From IMG/VR virus record IMGVR_UViG_3300009790_000097, positions 1 to 21,322 of that record: a stretch of DNA of 21,322 nucleotides. One strand, written 5' to 3'. The notes under the pieces were generated by a model. The model was not told the DNA's origin. It searched no databases and saw nothing but the letters and a program-made list of their open reading frames with translations. Within the stretch, counting starts at the first letter, position 1. Each line of letters opens with the position of its first letter. The translations under genes and the position numbers were made by a program. This document shows positions 11,956 to 19,228 of this stretch, piece after piece. Origin of the DNA: a virus.

Positions 11956-12221
11956 TGAATAGTGAATTGAATACAGTATATAGGAAGGCTTGTAGATTTA
12001 TTAATACTGGTAAATGGTTGCAATTTGAGGGTTCAACTGGAAGATTTTACAACGATAATTTCATAGAGTCTAGAATACTAAAACCAACTAAATTTAGAAC
12101 TCAATATATAGACGGATATAATAGACTGTTAAACATGCCTATTTTTAAGGTTGATAGAAACAGAGTCGAAGAATTAACAATGAATGATCCTGATTTTATA
12201 GAGTTTTTAGAAGATCAATAA
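11955..12221 (+). CDS. 88-residue hypothetical protein
   Basis: A small, mildly basic protein, aromatic-rich in the middle (FINTGKWLQFEGSTGRFYND and KFRTQYIDGYNRLL), with an acidic end (DPDFIEFLEDQ). No family recognised. It is translationally coupled to the previous gene by TAATG, which supports that both are real. GAGTC occurs at 12066 (GAG-TCT, Glu-Ser) and 12163 (AGA-GTC-GAA). Function unknown. Confidence 0.6.
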   Translation: MNSELNTVYRKACRFINTGKWLQFEGSTGRFYNDNFIESRILKPTKFRTQYIDGYNRLLNMPIFKVDRNRVEELTMNDPDFIEFLEDQ

Positions 12222-12253
12222 CAAATAAATAATTGAAAGTAAGGAGTCAATTT

Positions 12254-12922
12254 ATGAATAAAGAAATAATAAATAATACCGATGTATCAAGAAAACCATT
12301 TAATAAGGCTCAAATTGAGTGGTGGACTAATAGAATCGATAATTTAACCAGAGAAAAAAGAAGATCTTTAGAGTCTGAGTTTGAAAGTCATATTCAAGCA
12401 GAGTCTAAAAAGAATATGGATAAGTTTATTAATACTTTAAAAATCAACAAAGAATTAGAGTCTTATAAAAATGCTTATTCAAAGTATGAAAAAACTATAA
12501 ACAAAAGCGTTGATTTACAATTTAAACAAAAAGCGGAGCTAAGAAAATTAGAAGAAAAACACAAAGAAGAAGAACATAAATTAAATCAGATAAAAGAAAA
12601 AGAGGGAGAAGGATTAAAAAAGGCACGAACTGAACTTACTCAGGTTTTAGAGAACTGGGAAAAAATAAGAGGATGGCAAGTATATTTCAATTATGATAAT
12701 CCTAGTGAAGTAAATGCAACTTTGACTAATTGTTGTTATGAAGAAACTAAAAAGGCTTTTTATAAATCAAAGGCAGGAAAAGAACTAAAACAGATAGACG
12801 ATGTAAGATTAAATATATTAGATAACATTTACTCTAATAATCTAGATCAGAATATATTGTCCGTAATTGGTGTTAATCTTGCAAGTATTGGCATTAATAC
12901 GCAATTACAACTAACAAACTAA
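12254..12922 (+). CDS. 222-residue coiled-coil protein
   Basis: The largest product of this operon. Residues about 25-125 are a long, highly charged coiled coil (for example KQKAELRKLEEKHKEEEHKL), and the C-terminal third is a small folded-looking region with CC (TLTNCCYEETKKAFYKSKAG). No enzymatic motif is visible. AAGGAG lies 7 nt before the ATG at 12254; a TTG further upstream is less likely. Phage coiled-coil proteins may act as structural, inhibitory or DNA-organising factors, so no function is assigned. A rho-independent terminator follows 25 bp after the stop. Confidence 0.65.
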   Translation: MNKEIINNTDVSRKPFNKAQIEWWTNRIDNLTREKRRSLESEFESHIQAESKKNMDKFINTLKINKELESYKNAYSKYEKTINKSVDLQFKQKAELRKLEEKHKEEEHKLNQIKEKEGEGLKKARTELTQVLENWEKIRGWQVYFNYDNPSEVNATLTNCCYEETKKAFYKSKAGKELKQIDDVRLNILDNIYSNNLDQNILSVIGVNLASIGINTQLQLTN

Positions 12923-12946
12923 CATAAAAAAGAACTAATAAAACAT

Positions 12947-12981
12947 AGAGAGATGACTCTTTTCAGGGTTGTCTCTCTTTT
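12947..12981 (+). terminator. Rho-independent terminator of the GAGTC-rich operon
   Basis: AGAGAGATGAC (12947-12957) pairs with GTTGTCTCTCT (12968-12978), eleven positions with two G-U pairs and a 10-nt loop, followed by TTTTAATTTC. It lies 25 bp after the last stop codon of the operon and separates it from the late promoter at 13030. Confidence 0.8.
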
Positions 12982-13029
12982 AATTTCAATAACTTAATTA
13001 ATATTCTATCCGAGTCTGGCGCGTAAAAG

Positions 13030-13058
13030 TTGACCTGACTCACGAGTCAAAATGTAAT
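13030..13058 (+). promoter_or_regulatory. Late-module promoter with GANTC dyad in the spacer
   Basis: TTGACC (13030-13035) and TGTAAT (13053-13058) are 17 nt apart. The spacer begins with the perfect dyad TGACTC-ac-GAGTCA (13036-13049), so two GANTC sites lie between -35 and -10. It is the only good promoter between the terminator at 12947-12981 and the head genes, so it probably drives packaging and capsid genes. The dyad could be an operator or a methylation-sensitive switch. Confidence 0.6.
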
Positions 13059-13092
13059 CTTCACTAGATACTTAGTTAATTAATTACAATTA

Positions 13093-13239
13093 ATGTTGAA
13101 AAACAAACAAAAAGAATATTATTCACAGAAATTTACTATATTTTTGGCGGGTTTTACCGAGAGGACAAGGGCAAAATCTTCTCGGCTTACCAGAGTTCCA
13201 GATAGGTACTTCATACGCACAAAAGAGAGGGTCTTATGA
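13093..13239 (+). CDS. Possible 48-residue basic protein at the head of the late operon
   Basis: An open frame starting MLKNKQKEYYSQKF and ending RTKERVL, strongly basic. It begins about 28 nt after the expected start of the late transcript, and its TGA overlaps the ATG of the next gene as ATGA, which favours it being real. Against it, no Shine-Dalgarno sequence precedes the ATG and it contains the inverted repeat at 13157-13185. If it is not translated, 12923-13235 is a 313-base untranslated region holding the terminator, promoter and hairpin listed separately. Confidence 0.35.
   Translation: MLKNKQKEYYSQKFTIFLAGFTERTRAKSSRLTRVPDRYFIRTKERVL
13157..13185 (+). other. Hairpin upstream of the packaging genes
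   Basis: CCGAGAGG (13157-13164) pairs with CTTCTCGG (13178-13185), one G-U pair, 13-nt loop. It has no T run, so it is not a terminator. It lies 440 bp before the large terminase in a locally GC-richer patch (GGCGGGTTTTACC just before). It could be a packaging-site element or an RNA structure in the late leader. Confidence 0.35.
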
Positions 13240-13430
13240 CGACAGACGACAACTATGGTTTCAGAGTTTCAGTAGATGACGCAAAAGATGTTGTCTTATT
13301 GGAAATAGAGGGGTTTGATACAGACATTGAAAGGCAAGAGTTTGCCGATCTTTTATTCAACACCCTAAAATTTGATAAATTATATCTTATGAAACTTTTA
13401 AGTAGCAGAGATAAATCAACATTACATTAA
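13236..13430 (+). CDS. 64-residue acidic hypothetical protein before terminase
   Basis: The protein is acidic and probably mixed alpha/beta (DNYGFRVSVDDAKDVVLLEI followed by TDIERQEFADLLFNTL). No family recognised. GAGAGG lies 5-10 nt before the ATG, a good ribosome binding site. It stands at the start of the late operon, followed 14 bp later by the repeat protein gene. A role in packaging or head assembly is suggested only by position. Confidence 0.6.
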   Translation: MTTDDNYGFRVSVDDAKDVVLLEIEGFDTDIERQEFADLLFNTLKFDKLYLMKLLSSRDKSTLH

Positions 13431-13444
13431 TAAAAGGATAAATT

Positions 13445-13618
13445 ATGGCAGATAACATATATGTAGGCGCACAGATGACTGAAAAAGAGTTGCAGAGACT
13501 CCAGAAACTTATGACTGGCGCACAAGTATCAGAAAAAGAAAAGAAAAGAATTATGCAAAAGATTAAAGGATTAACTGGCGCACAATTTACTGAAAAAGAA
13601 AAAAACAGACTTAAATAA
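13445..13618 (+). CDS. 57-residue protein made of three GAQ-xEKE repeats
   Basis: The protein is three copies of a 17-20-residue unit: VGAQMTEKELQRLQKLM, TGAQVSEKEKKRIMQKIKGL and TGAQFTEKEKNRLK. At the DNA level, each begins GGCGCACA (13466, 13517 and 13577). Each unit should be a short helix with a GAQ cap, so the whole may be a three-helix bundle or extended adaptor. AAAGGA lies about 7 nt before the ATG. It ends 6 bp before the large terminase. A DNA-binding or terminase-accessory role is conceivable, but the family is unknown to me. Confidence 0.65.
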   Translation: MADNIYVGAQMTEKELQRLQKLMTGAQVSEKEKKRIMQKIKGLTGAQFTEKEKNRLK

Positions 13619-13624
13619 CTTACT

Positions 13625-14914
13625 ATGCCCACAGTTGTAATTCCGTATAAACCGCGTGAAGTACAAAAGCATTTACATAAACAAATAGACAAGCATCGGT
13701 TCAGTGTAATCGTGGCACATCGGAGACTAGGCAAATCTCTGATGACAATAATGCACTTAATTAAGGATGCTTTAAGGACAAAGAAAAAAAATTATAGGGG
13801 GGTTTATATAGCACCAACTATAACGATGGCTAAGTCTGTTGCATGGGATTATGTAAAAACTTTTACTGAAAAGTTGCCTGATACTAATTATAACGAGGCA
13901 GAACTCCGTGTTGATTTCCCTAATGGGTCTAGACTTCAATTAGTTGGCGCAAATGATGGCGGACAAAAGCTAAGAGGTCGTTATTTTGATAGTTGTGTGA
14001 TGGATGAGACACAAATGTTATCATCTGATCTCTTTAACCAGATTATTAGACCCGCATTAGTGGATAGGAATGGTTTGGCAGGGGAACATACTTGGTGCGT
14101 GTTCATTGGAACACCACAATTACAGAATTACTTTTACCAGATTTACGAGTACGCAAAGAAAACTGAGGGATGGTATAATGTTGTTTTACCAGTTAGTGAG
14201 ACTAAAGTTGTACCTAAAGATGAATTAGAACAAGCAAGAAAGATCATGGGGGAAGATGCCTATGAGCAAGAGTTTGAATGTTCATTCAATGCTAATATTA
14301 GTGGTTCTTATTACGGAAAATTGATGCAGAAGGCATTTGAAGAAGGAAGGATTGGCAAAGTTGAGGAAGATGTTGATTTAGAAACCGAAGTTTACCTCGA
14401 TTTAGGCATGAATGATAATACTGCAATGTGGTTTGTGCAAAGGCATAAGCATGAATACCGATTTATTGACTATGAGGAGTTCAACGGAGAGGGTTTGCAG
14501 TTCCTAGCCGACTTTTTGGAACGAAAAGGTTATGTATATTCAAGAATTATCGTTCCGCATGACATTAGAGTTAAAGAATTAGGTACTGGGGTCTCTAGAT
14601 TTGAAATATTATCTGGTTTGGGGGTTGGCAACATCGAAATTGCACCCAAATTACCTTTGAACGATGGTATTGAGGCAGTCAGGCATAATTTTGATAATTT
14701 TTGGTTTGATGAAACCAATTGTGCAATGGGAATACAACATTTAAAGGCATATACGAAAGTATTTGATTCAAGACACCGAATTTACAGAAACAGACCTAAA
14801 CACGATAACGCATCACATTCGGCAGATGCTTTGAGGTATGGAATGGTTATGGGCGGTGCAACAATAACAAATTGGGAAAAACCCTTAGAATTAGAAAATA
14901 GAGGAATAGTTTAG
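13625..14914 (+). CDS. terL: Terminase large subunit
   Basis: The 429-residue ATPase-nuclease translocates phage DNA into the procapsid and cuts it. The ATPase domain has Walker A AHRRLGKS (31-38), Walker B VMDE (125-128) with the catalytic Glu, and the coupling motif FIGTP (160-164). The RNase H-like nuclease domain has Asp259 in YLDLGMND, a PHD at 311-313 and the C-terminal HSADALRYG with Asp401. The length is typical. It lacks a clear Shine-Dalgarno sequence and may depend on coupling to the small gene 6 bp upstream. Its TAG overlaps the GTG start of the portal gene. Confidence 0.95.
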   Translation: MPTVVIPYKPREVQKHLHKQIDKHRFSVIVAHRRLGKSLMTIMHLIKDALRTKKKNYRGVYIAPTITMAKSVAWDYVKTFTEKLPDTNYNEAELRVDFPNGSRLQLVGANDGGQKLRGRYFDSCVMDETQMLSSDLFNQIIRPALVDRNGLAGEHTWCVFIGTPQLQNYFYQIYEYAKKTEGWYNVVLPVSETKVVPKDELEQARKIMGEDAYEQEFECSFNANISGSYYGKLMQKAFEEGRIGKVEEDVDLETEVYLDLGMNDNTAMWFVQRHKHEYRFIDYEEFNGEGLQFLADFLERKGYVYSRIIVPHDIRVKELGTGVSRFEILSGLGVGNIEIAPKLPLNDGIEAVRHNFDNFWFDETNCAMGIQHLKAYTKVFDSRHRIYRNRPKHDNASHSADALRYGMVMGGATITNWEKPLELENRGIV

Positions 14915-17169
14915 TGGCTAGAAAGAATAAAAAGATCACAGAAACAGAATTAAAATCATTATTAGGTCAGCATATTAGCACCTCTCAAGGTGTTGATGGT
15001 GGAACTTTGTCATCACAGAGAGAGAAATCTTTAGATTACTATTTAAGTGAAAGACTAGGTAATGAGATTGATGGTCGTTCTCAAGTGGTATCTTCTGATG
15101 TTAGTGATGCAATAGAACCTTTGATGGCGAACTTAATGCGCATATTTACATCCAGTAATGAATTATGGCGATGTGAACCAGTAGGCGCGGATGATGTTGA
15201 GGTTTCCGAACAAGCAACGAATTATATTAACCATGTATTTTTCAAAAAGAATAATGGGTGGTTAGTTCTACATAACTACATAAAAGATGCTCTCATTGAG
15301 AAGAATGGGGTTTGCAAGGTATATTATTATAAATCAGACAAAGTAGAACGCGAAGAATATGAGGGATTATCTGATGCTGAATTTACTTTGTTAGTTGATG
15401 ATAAAAATGTTGAAGTCATAGAACATACTGATTATCCAGACGATAATCCGACAAATAATTATTCTGCACCTCAAATGCCAATTCCTAATGACATGGGCAT
15501 GGGAATCGGTGAGGATCAAGACCCTGAAACACCAAAACCAATGCTACACGATGTAGTAATACATAGAAGTTATGAAAAGGGTAAATGTTGTGTTGAGGGT
15601 ATTCCCCCAGAGGAATTTTTAATTGAAAGTCGTGCTAAGACAATTGATGAGGCAAACTTTTGCGCACATAGAACAACTAAGACTAGAGGTGAACTAATTG
15701 AGTCGGGATATGATCGCGATATAGTTGATACTCTGCCGAGTAAAAATCAAGTAGATATAAATTCAGAGGCAAGTGCTAGGTTCAAAGGCATTGAGAATAA
15801 TTTTGGTCGTGAGACGAGTGATTATGCTACCGAAGAAACGGATGTCTATGAGTGTTATATTCGATGTGATTATGAGGGTGATGGTAAGGCAGTTTTAAGG
15901 AAGGTCACTGTTGGCGGTGAACATGCAAGTATTCTTTTAGATGATGAACCTTGCGACACGATGCCATTTGTTAGTATGACCCCTATTATCATGCCACACA
16001 GATTTTATGGTCGTTCAGTTGCCGAACTGGTTGAGGATATTCAATTAGTAAAAACTTATGTTATTCGTGCATTGAACGATAATATTTATGGTATCAATAA
16101 TAATCGTTTGATTGTTAATGATAGTGTCACAAACCTATCGGACATTTTGACCAACAGACCAAATATGGTTGTTAGAGTAAAAGGATCTCCTTCTGATGCG
16201 GTACAATCTATGCCAGTTCAATCAATTGGCGACACTGCATACCCAATGCTTGAGTATTATGACAGTTTAAAAGAACAAAGAACTGGTGTGACTAAGGTTG
16301 GGCAAGGGTTAGATGCTGATGCTCTTAAATCGAGAACTGCGTCTGGTGTAAACCAAGTTATGACCCAAGCGCAAGGAAGAATGGAATTTTTTGCAAGAAC
16401 TTTCTCTAATACTGGGATCAACGATTTAGGTCGTAAGATTTTAGAATGTGTAATTAAACATCAAGACAAAGAAGATATAATTAGAGTACATGGAGAGTTT
16501 ATTCCATTTAAACCTTATGAGTGGAAAAGTAGATGCGATATTACTGTGACTTCTGGTTTAGGTAATGGCAATAGAGAACAACAATTGACAATGCTTAATT
16601 CTATCTTGGAAAGACAGATACAAGCAATGGAACTACAAGGTAATCCAGATGCACCGATAGTTAATATCAATAAAATTTATACTACACTACAAAGAATAGT
16701 TGAGACTGCGGGTTTAAAAGATGTAGACCAATTCTTTATGAACCCAACACAAGGACAACAACAAATGCCACCAGAAGAACCTAAAGAACCTTCTGAGTTT
16801 GAAAAAGTTTCTATGGCGCAGATACAAGGTGAAAACCAACGCAAGATGATGGATTTGGAGCAACGCAATAAAGAACTTGAATTGAAACATAGAGAAAAAC
16901 TACTTGAGTTTGAAACTAAGATCAAAGACCTAGAGTTGAAATACAAAACACAGATAGATCAAGAGGAAATCAAAAGAGATACCAAACTATCTAGTGATGT
17001 AATGAAATTAGAGGCGCAGATGCGATCAGCACCTTCACCACAGACTCCTTCCGTGCCGATTAATGCGCCTCGACCAAACCCAATTCCAAACCCAGTTGAT
17101 GCACCTGATGTAAACGCACCGATGCCAATGCCGATGCCTAATTTACCGCCAGATGTACCAACGGAATAA
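14914..17169 (+). CDS. Portal protein, P22-like
   Basis: The 751-residue protein forms the dodecameric ring at the capsid vertex through which DNA passes. Family-like segments are SREKSLDYYLSERLGNE-type N-terminal text (QREKSLDYYLSERLGNEIDG), SDAIEPLMANLMRIFTSS, HNYIKDALIEKNGVCKVYYY, then HRFYGRSVAELVEDIQLVKT, and SRTASGVNQVMTQAQGRMEF. The C-terminal 120 residues are a long charged coiled coil ending in a Pro/Met-rich tail (APMPMPMPNLPPDVP), the place of the P22 barrel. The GTG start overlaps the terminase stop by one base and has GAGGA 8 nt upstream. A long portal of this type usually goes with a short-tailed (podovirus) particle. Confidence 0.9.
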   Translation: MARKNKKITETELKSLLGQHISTSQGVDGGTLSSQREKSLDYYLSERLGNEIDGRSQVVSSDVSDAIEPLMANLMRIFTSSNELWRCEPVGADDVEVSEQATNYINHVFFKKNNGWLVLHNYIKDALIEKNGVCKVYYYKSDKVEREEYEGLSDAEFTLLVDDKNVEVIEHTDYPDDNPTNNYSAPQMPIPNDMGMGIGEDQDPETPKPMLHDVVIHRSYEKGKCCVEGIPPEEFLIESRAKTIDEANFCAHRTTKTRGELIESGYDRDIVDTLPSKNQVDINSEASARFKGIENNFGRETSDYATEETDVYECYIRCDYEGDGKAVLRKVTVGGEHASILLDDEPCDTMPFVSMTPIIMPHRFYGRSVAELVEDIQLVKTYVIRALNDNIYGINNNRLIVNDSVTNLSDILTNRPNMVVRVKGSPSDAVQSMPVQSIGDTAYPMLEYYDSLKEQRTGVTKVGQGLDADALKSRTASGVNQVMTQAQGRMEFFARTFSNTGINDLGRKILECVIKHQDKEDIIRVHGEFIPFKPYEWKSRCDITVTSGLGNGNREQQLTMLNSILERQIQAMELQGNPDAPIVNINKIYTTLQRIVETAGLKDVDQFFMNPTQGQQQMPPEEPKEPSEFEKVSMAQIQGENQRKMMDLEQRNKELELKHREKLLEFETKIKDLELKYKTQIDQEEIKRDTKLSSDVMKLEAQMRSAPSPQTPSVPINAPRPNPIPNPVDAPDVNAPMPMPMPNLPPDVPTE

Positions 17170-17190
17170 TTGAGAAAGGTTTTATAAATT

Positions 17191-17382
17191 ATGAGTAGAT
17201 TTACTTGGTTAGATACTTTTGAAATGGTAGTTCGGATGTTTGTATTATCAATTCTAATATTTATTGTATCTGTATTTTTAATTTATGTTTCTGATTTAGT
17301 CGCATCAGTAATTGGGGAAAGTTTCTTAGACTATCTAAAATATTATTTTTCAAAAGTTCAAATATTCTTTAATGAATTATGA
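17191..17382 (+). CDS. Small membrane protein between portal and small terminase
   Basis: The 63-residue product has one long hydrophobic segment (VVRMFVLSILIFIVSVFLIY) and a second, weaker amphipathic stretch (SDLVASVIGESFLDYLKYYF). GAGAAAGG lies about 10 nt before the ATG. It lies in the middle of the head operon, which is an unusual place for a membrane protein; small hydrophobic proteins here might help anchor assembly at the membrane or be a holin-like gene in an atypical position. No family recognised. Confidence 0.55.
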   Translation: MSRFTWLDTFEMVVRMFVLSILIFIVSVFLIYVSDLVASVIGESFLDYLKYYFSKVQIFFNEL

Positions 17383-17391
17383 ATAATGTAA

Positions 17392-17787
17392 ATGGCAAAA
17401 AAGAGTAAACAATTAATAGAATCTATTTTAAGTGAACTAATAAAAGCTAAGACGATAAAACAAGTTTTAAAAGAACATGACTTGAGTTTTCAATCTTGGA
17501 ATAATTGGCTCATTAAAGACCCAGAATTGATGAATAGGTATCATCAAACTAAATTGTCAGCGCTAGACTTAGAGTTGTCCGATTTAGAAGATGAATTAAC
17601 AAAAGCAATTAATGAATCGCGTGAAAAAGGGAAGAAGGACATGTCGTTTATTAATGCGATCAAGTTAAAGATGACCCACATACATTGGAAGTTATCAAGA
17701 CTTGATCCTAAGAAGTATAGTAATAACACAAACATATTACATAAAGGGGATTCAAACGAACCTTTGGTGATTAAATTTTTGGATTAA
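17392..17787 (+). CDS. terS: Terminase small subunit-like protein, Sf6 gp1 type
   Basis: The 131-residue protein follows the known Sf6-type pattern: an N-terminal HTH (LIESILSELIKAKTIKQVLK and EHDLSFQSWNNWLIKDPELM), a helical oligomerisation part (RYHQTKLSALDLELSDLEDE) and the typical ending HIHWKLSRLDPKKYSN, plus a short acidic tail. It would recognise the packaging site and load the large subunit. Unlike most phages, the gene is not next to terL but after the portal and a membrane protein. The ATG at 17392 has no strong ribosome binding site; another ATG in the previous gene's stop region is out of frame. Confidence 0.72.
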   Translation: MAKKSKQLIESILSELIKAKTIKQVLKEHDLSFQSWNNWLIKDPELMNRYHQTKLSALDLELSDLEDELTKAINESREKGKKDMSFINAIKLKMTHIHWKLSRLDPKKYSNNTNILHKGDSNEPLVIKFLD

Positions 17788-17797
17788 GGAAGGATTT

Positions 17798-18076
17798 ATG
17801 CAAAAAGAAAATGAAGAATTAAAATTAGCAAAAGAAAATGATCGTGGTGTTCGCGCAGAAATTTTGCTAAAAGATGAATTACTACAAGAGGCATTTACAA
17901 CTCTTAAAGAAAATTATAAAGACGAAATTATAAAAACAGACATAGGTGATAATGAACATAGATTGAATTTACTTGTTCACTATAAAACATTAGAAAAAAT
18001 AGAAGATCACCTAAAAGAAATTGTCATTACTGGGAAACTGGCTAATGAACAATTAAAATCATTAAAAAAGTTTTAA
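17798..18076 (+). CDS. Conserved-type head-operon protein, unnamed family
   Basis: The 92-residue helical protein shows the pattern RGVRAEILLKDELLQEAFTT and EHRLNLLVHYKTLEKIEDHL, followed by ITGKLANEQL. I recognise this as a small family found between portal and coat genes of many alphaproteobacterial podoviruses and related elements; its function is not established, though a role in head assembly is generally inferred. AAGGAAGG lies 6 nt before the ATG, a strong ribosome binding site. It lies 11 bp after the small terminase gene. Confidence 0.65.
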   Translation: MQKENEELKLAKENDRGVRAEILLKDELLQEAFTTLKENYKDEIIKTDIGDNEHRLNLLVHYKTLEKIEDHLKEIVITGKLANEQLKSLKKF

Positions 18077-18093
18077 GGTATTCATAGAGTCAA

Positions 18094-18138
18094 CCCAATT
18101 GGGAACTGATGAATATGTTTAGTAATTAAACTAAACAT
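18094..18138 (+). promoter_or_regulatory. Palindrome and hairpin before the scaffold gene
   Basis: The intergenic stretch holds a perfect palindrome CCCAATTGGG (18094-18103) and the hairpin ATGTTTAGT-aattaa-ACTAAACAT (18115-18138), followed by an A-rich ribosome binding site region. The hairpin has no T run, so it is more likely an RNA processing or stability element adjusting scaffold and coat levels, or an operator. A GAGTC word precedes it. Confidence 0.4.
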
Positions 18139-18159
18139 TTAAAAGAAAGGTCTATCATT

Positions 18160-19188
18160 ATGGAAAATGATGGTTCAATATCAAATGCAACTGACAGTAT
18201 AGTCGGTCTTTTACAACAAAGCGGTGTTCCGAACAACGATTTGTCAAGTTTAAGCAACGATACTAACAGTGCAAAACAAGAAACTGTTGAACAAGCACCA
18301 GTTGAAACAGAGGAAGAACTAGACACTACTCAACCGCAATCGGAAGTAGCAGTCGTTGATGAATCTGCTGATACGCGTGAAGATTCTATTGAGCAACAGT
18401 CAGAAGAACCGCATCTAGAAACAACGGAAATTCCAGAAGAACCAACAGAACAAACTTATACTGTTAAGGTTCAAGGTGAAACATTCGATGTTAATTTAGA
18501 TGAACTGAAAGCGGGTTATCAAAGAGAATCAGACTACCGAAGAAAAACCGAGTCTTTGAGTATTGAAAAGCAACAACATCAAGAACAATTAGGTAAAGAT
18601 AATAGCATTGTCACAGACAAGCTAAATAATCTTGAAAAATTGACTTCTATGGCTAGACAACAACTCCAATTAGACGCGGGTGATTTGAACGAACTCATGC
18701 AACGCGACCCAGTAGAAGGGATGCGTAAAAAACATGCACTTGAACAACGCGCTATGCAATTACAAGCGCAAGATCAAGAGGCATCGAAAATAAGGAATGA
18801 GGAAATGCAAAAAGTTCTTAAAGAAGAAGAACGCAAGATGTATTTAGAAATTCCTGAAATGCGGGATGCGGGTCAAAAGGCTCAATTCGTAAATAACATG
18901 AGAACTTACTTAACTGGTATGGGATTTAATGACAATGAAGTCAATAATGTTAATGACCATAGATATGTCAAACTGATAAGGGATGGCATGAAATGGAACG
19001 CACTTCAAAAATCAAATCCTAGAGTTAGTAAGAAAGTTCAAGGTACACCTAAAGTCGTTAAAGGTGGAGTTGCATTAAGTAAAGGTGCTAGAAATAGAAA
19101 ATTATCTAATGATAAAATGGCTAGATTGAAAAAATCTGGTTCACTTGATGATGCAACAGAAATGCTAAAAGACATATTCAATGGTTAA
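18160..19188 (+). CDS. Capsid scaffolding / assembly protein
   Basis: The 342-residue protein has a long acidic, disordered N-terminal part (residues 40-105, rich in Glu/Gln/Thr), then the conserved segment VKVQGETFDVNLDELKAGYQ with ESDYRRKTESL, a helical region (QQHQEQLGKDNS and EEMQKVLKEEERKM) and a basic C-terminus (SKGARNRKLSNDKMARLKKS). This matches phage scaffolds that sit directly before the coat gene: the basic end binds coat protein and the helices dimerise. AGAAAGG lies about 9 nt before the ATG. It should be lost from the mature particle. Confidence 0.85.
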   Translation: MENDGSISNATDSIVGLLQQSGVPNNDLSSLSNDTNSAKQETVEQAPVETEEELDTTQPQSEVAVVDESADTREDSIEQQSEEPHLETTEIPEEPTEQTYTVKVQGETFDVNLDELKAGYQRESDYRRKTESLSIEKQQHQEQLGKDNSIVTDKLNNLEKLTSMARQQLQLDAGDLNELMQRDPVEGMRKKHALEQRAMQLQAQDQEASKIRNEEMQKVLKEEERKMYLEIPEMRDAGQKAQFVNNMRTYLTGMGFNDNEVNNVNDHRYVKLIRDGMKWNALQKSNPRVSKKVQGTPKVVKGGVALSKGARNRKLSNDKMARLKKSGSLDDATEMLKDIFNG

Positions 19189-19228
19189 TCTTCTTTTTTT
19201 TAATAACTAATAAAAAAGGATAACTAAT

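Larger units (their letters stand above)
11030..13048 (+). repeat. Dense cluster of GAGTC/GACTC words
   Basis: By hand count this 2-kb stretch holds 22 GAGTC or GACTC words; about two would be expected from base composition. The structural half of the window (13.1-21.3 kb) has about five. Sixteen read GAGTC on the plus strand (11055, 11164, 11173, 11529, 11674, 11752, 11863, 11946, 12066, 12163, 12244, 12371, 12401, 12458, 13012, 13044) and six GACTC (11030, 11297, 11485, 11763, 12955, 13037). Between 11055 and 12458 every plus-strand copy is preceded by A or G. They occur in ribosome binding sites, codons and promoters alike. All are GANTC, the CcrM target. Confidence 0.75.

Noticed and set aside
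13387-13734. Cys-rich minus-strand frame opposite the repeat protein and terL start
   Set aside because: The cysteines come from the complement of the GGCGCACA repeats; all neighbouring genes read rightward and no start signals are visible.
16677-16946. Ser/Cys-rich minus-strand frame inside the portal gene
   Set aside because: It is the complement of the portal coiled coil, whose repeated codons leave the opposite strand open by chance.
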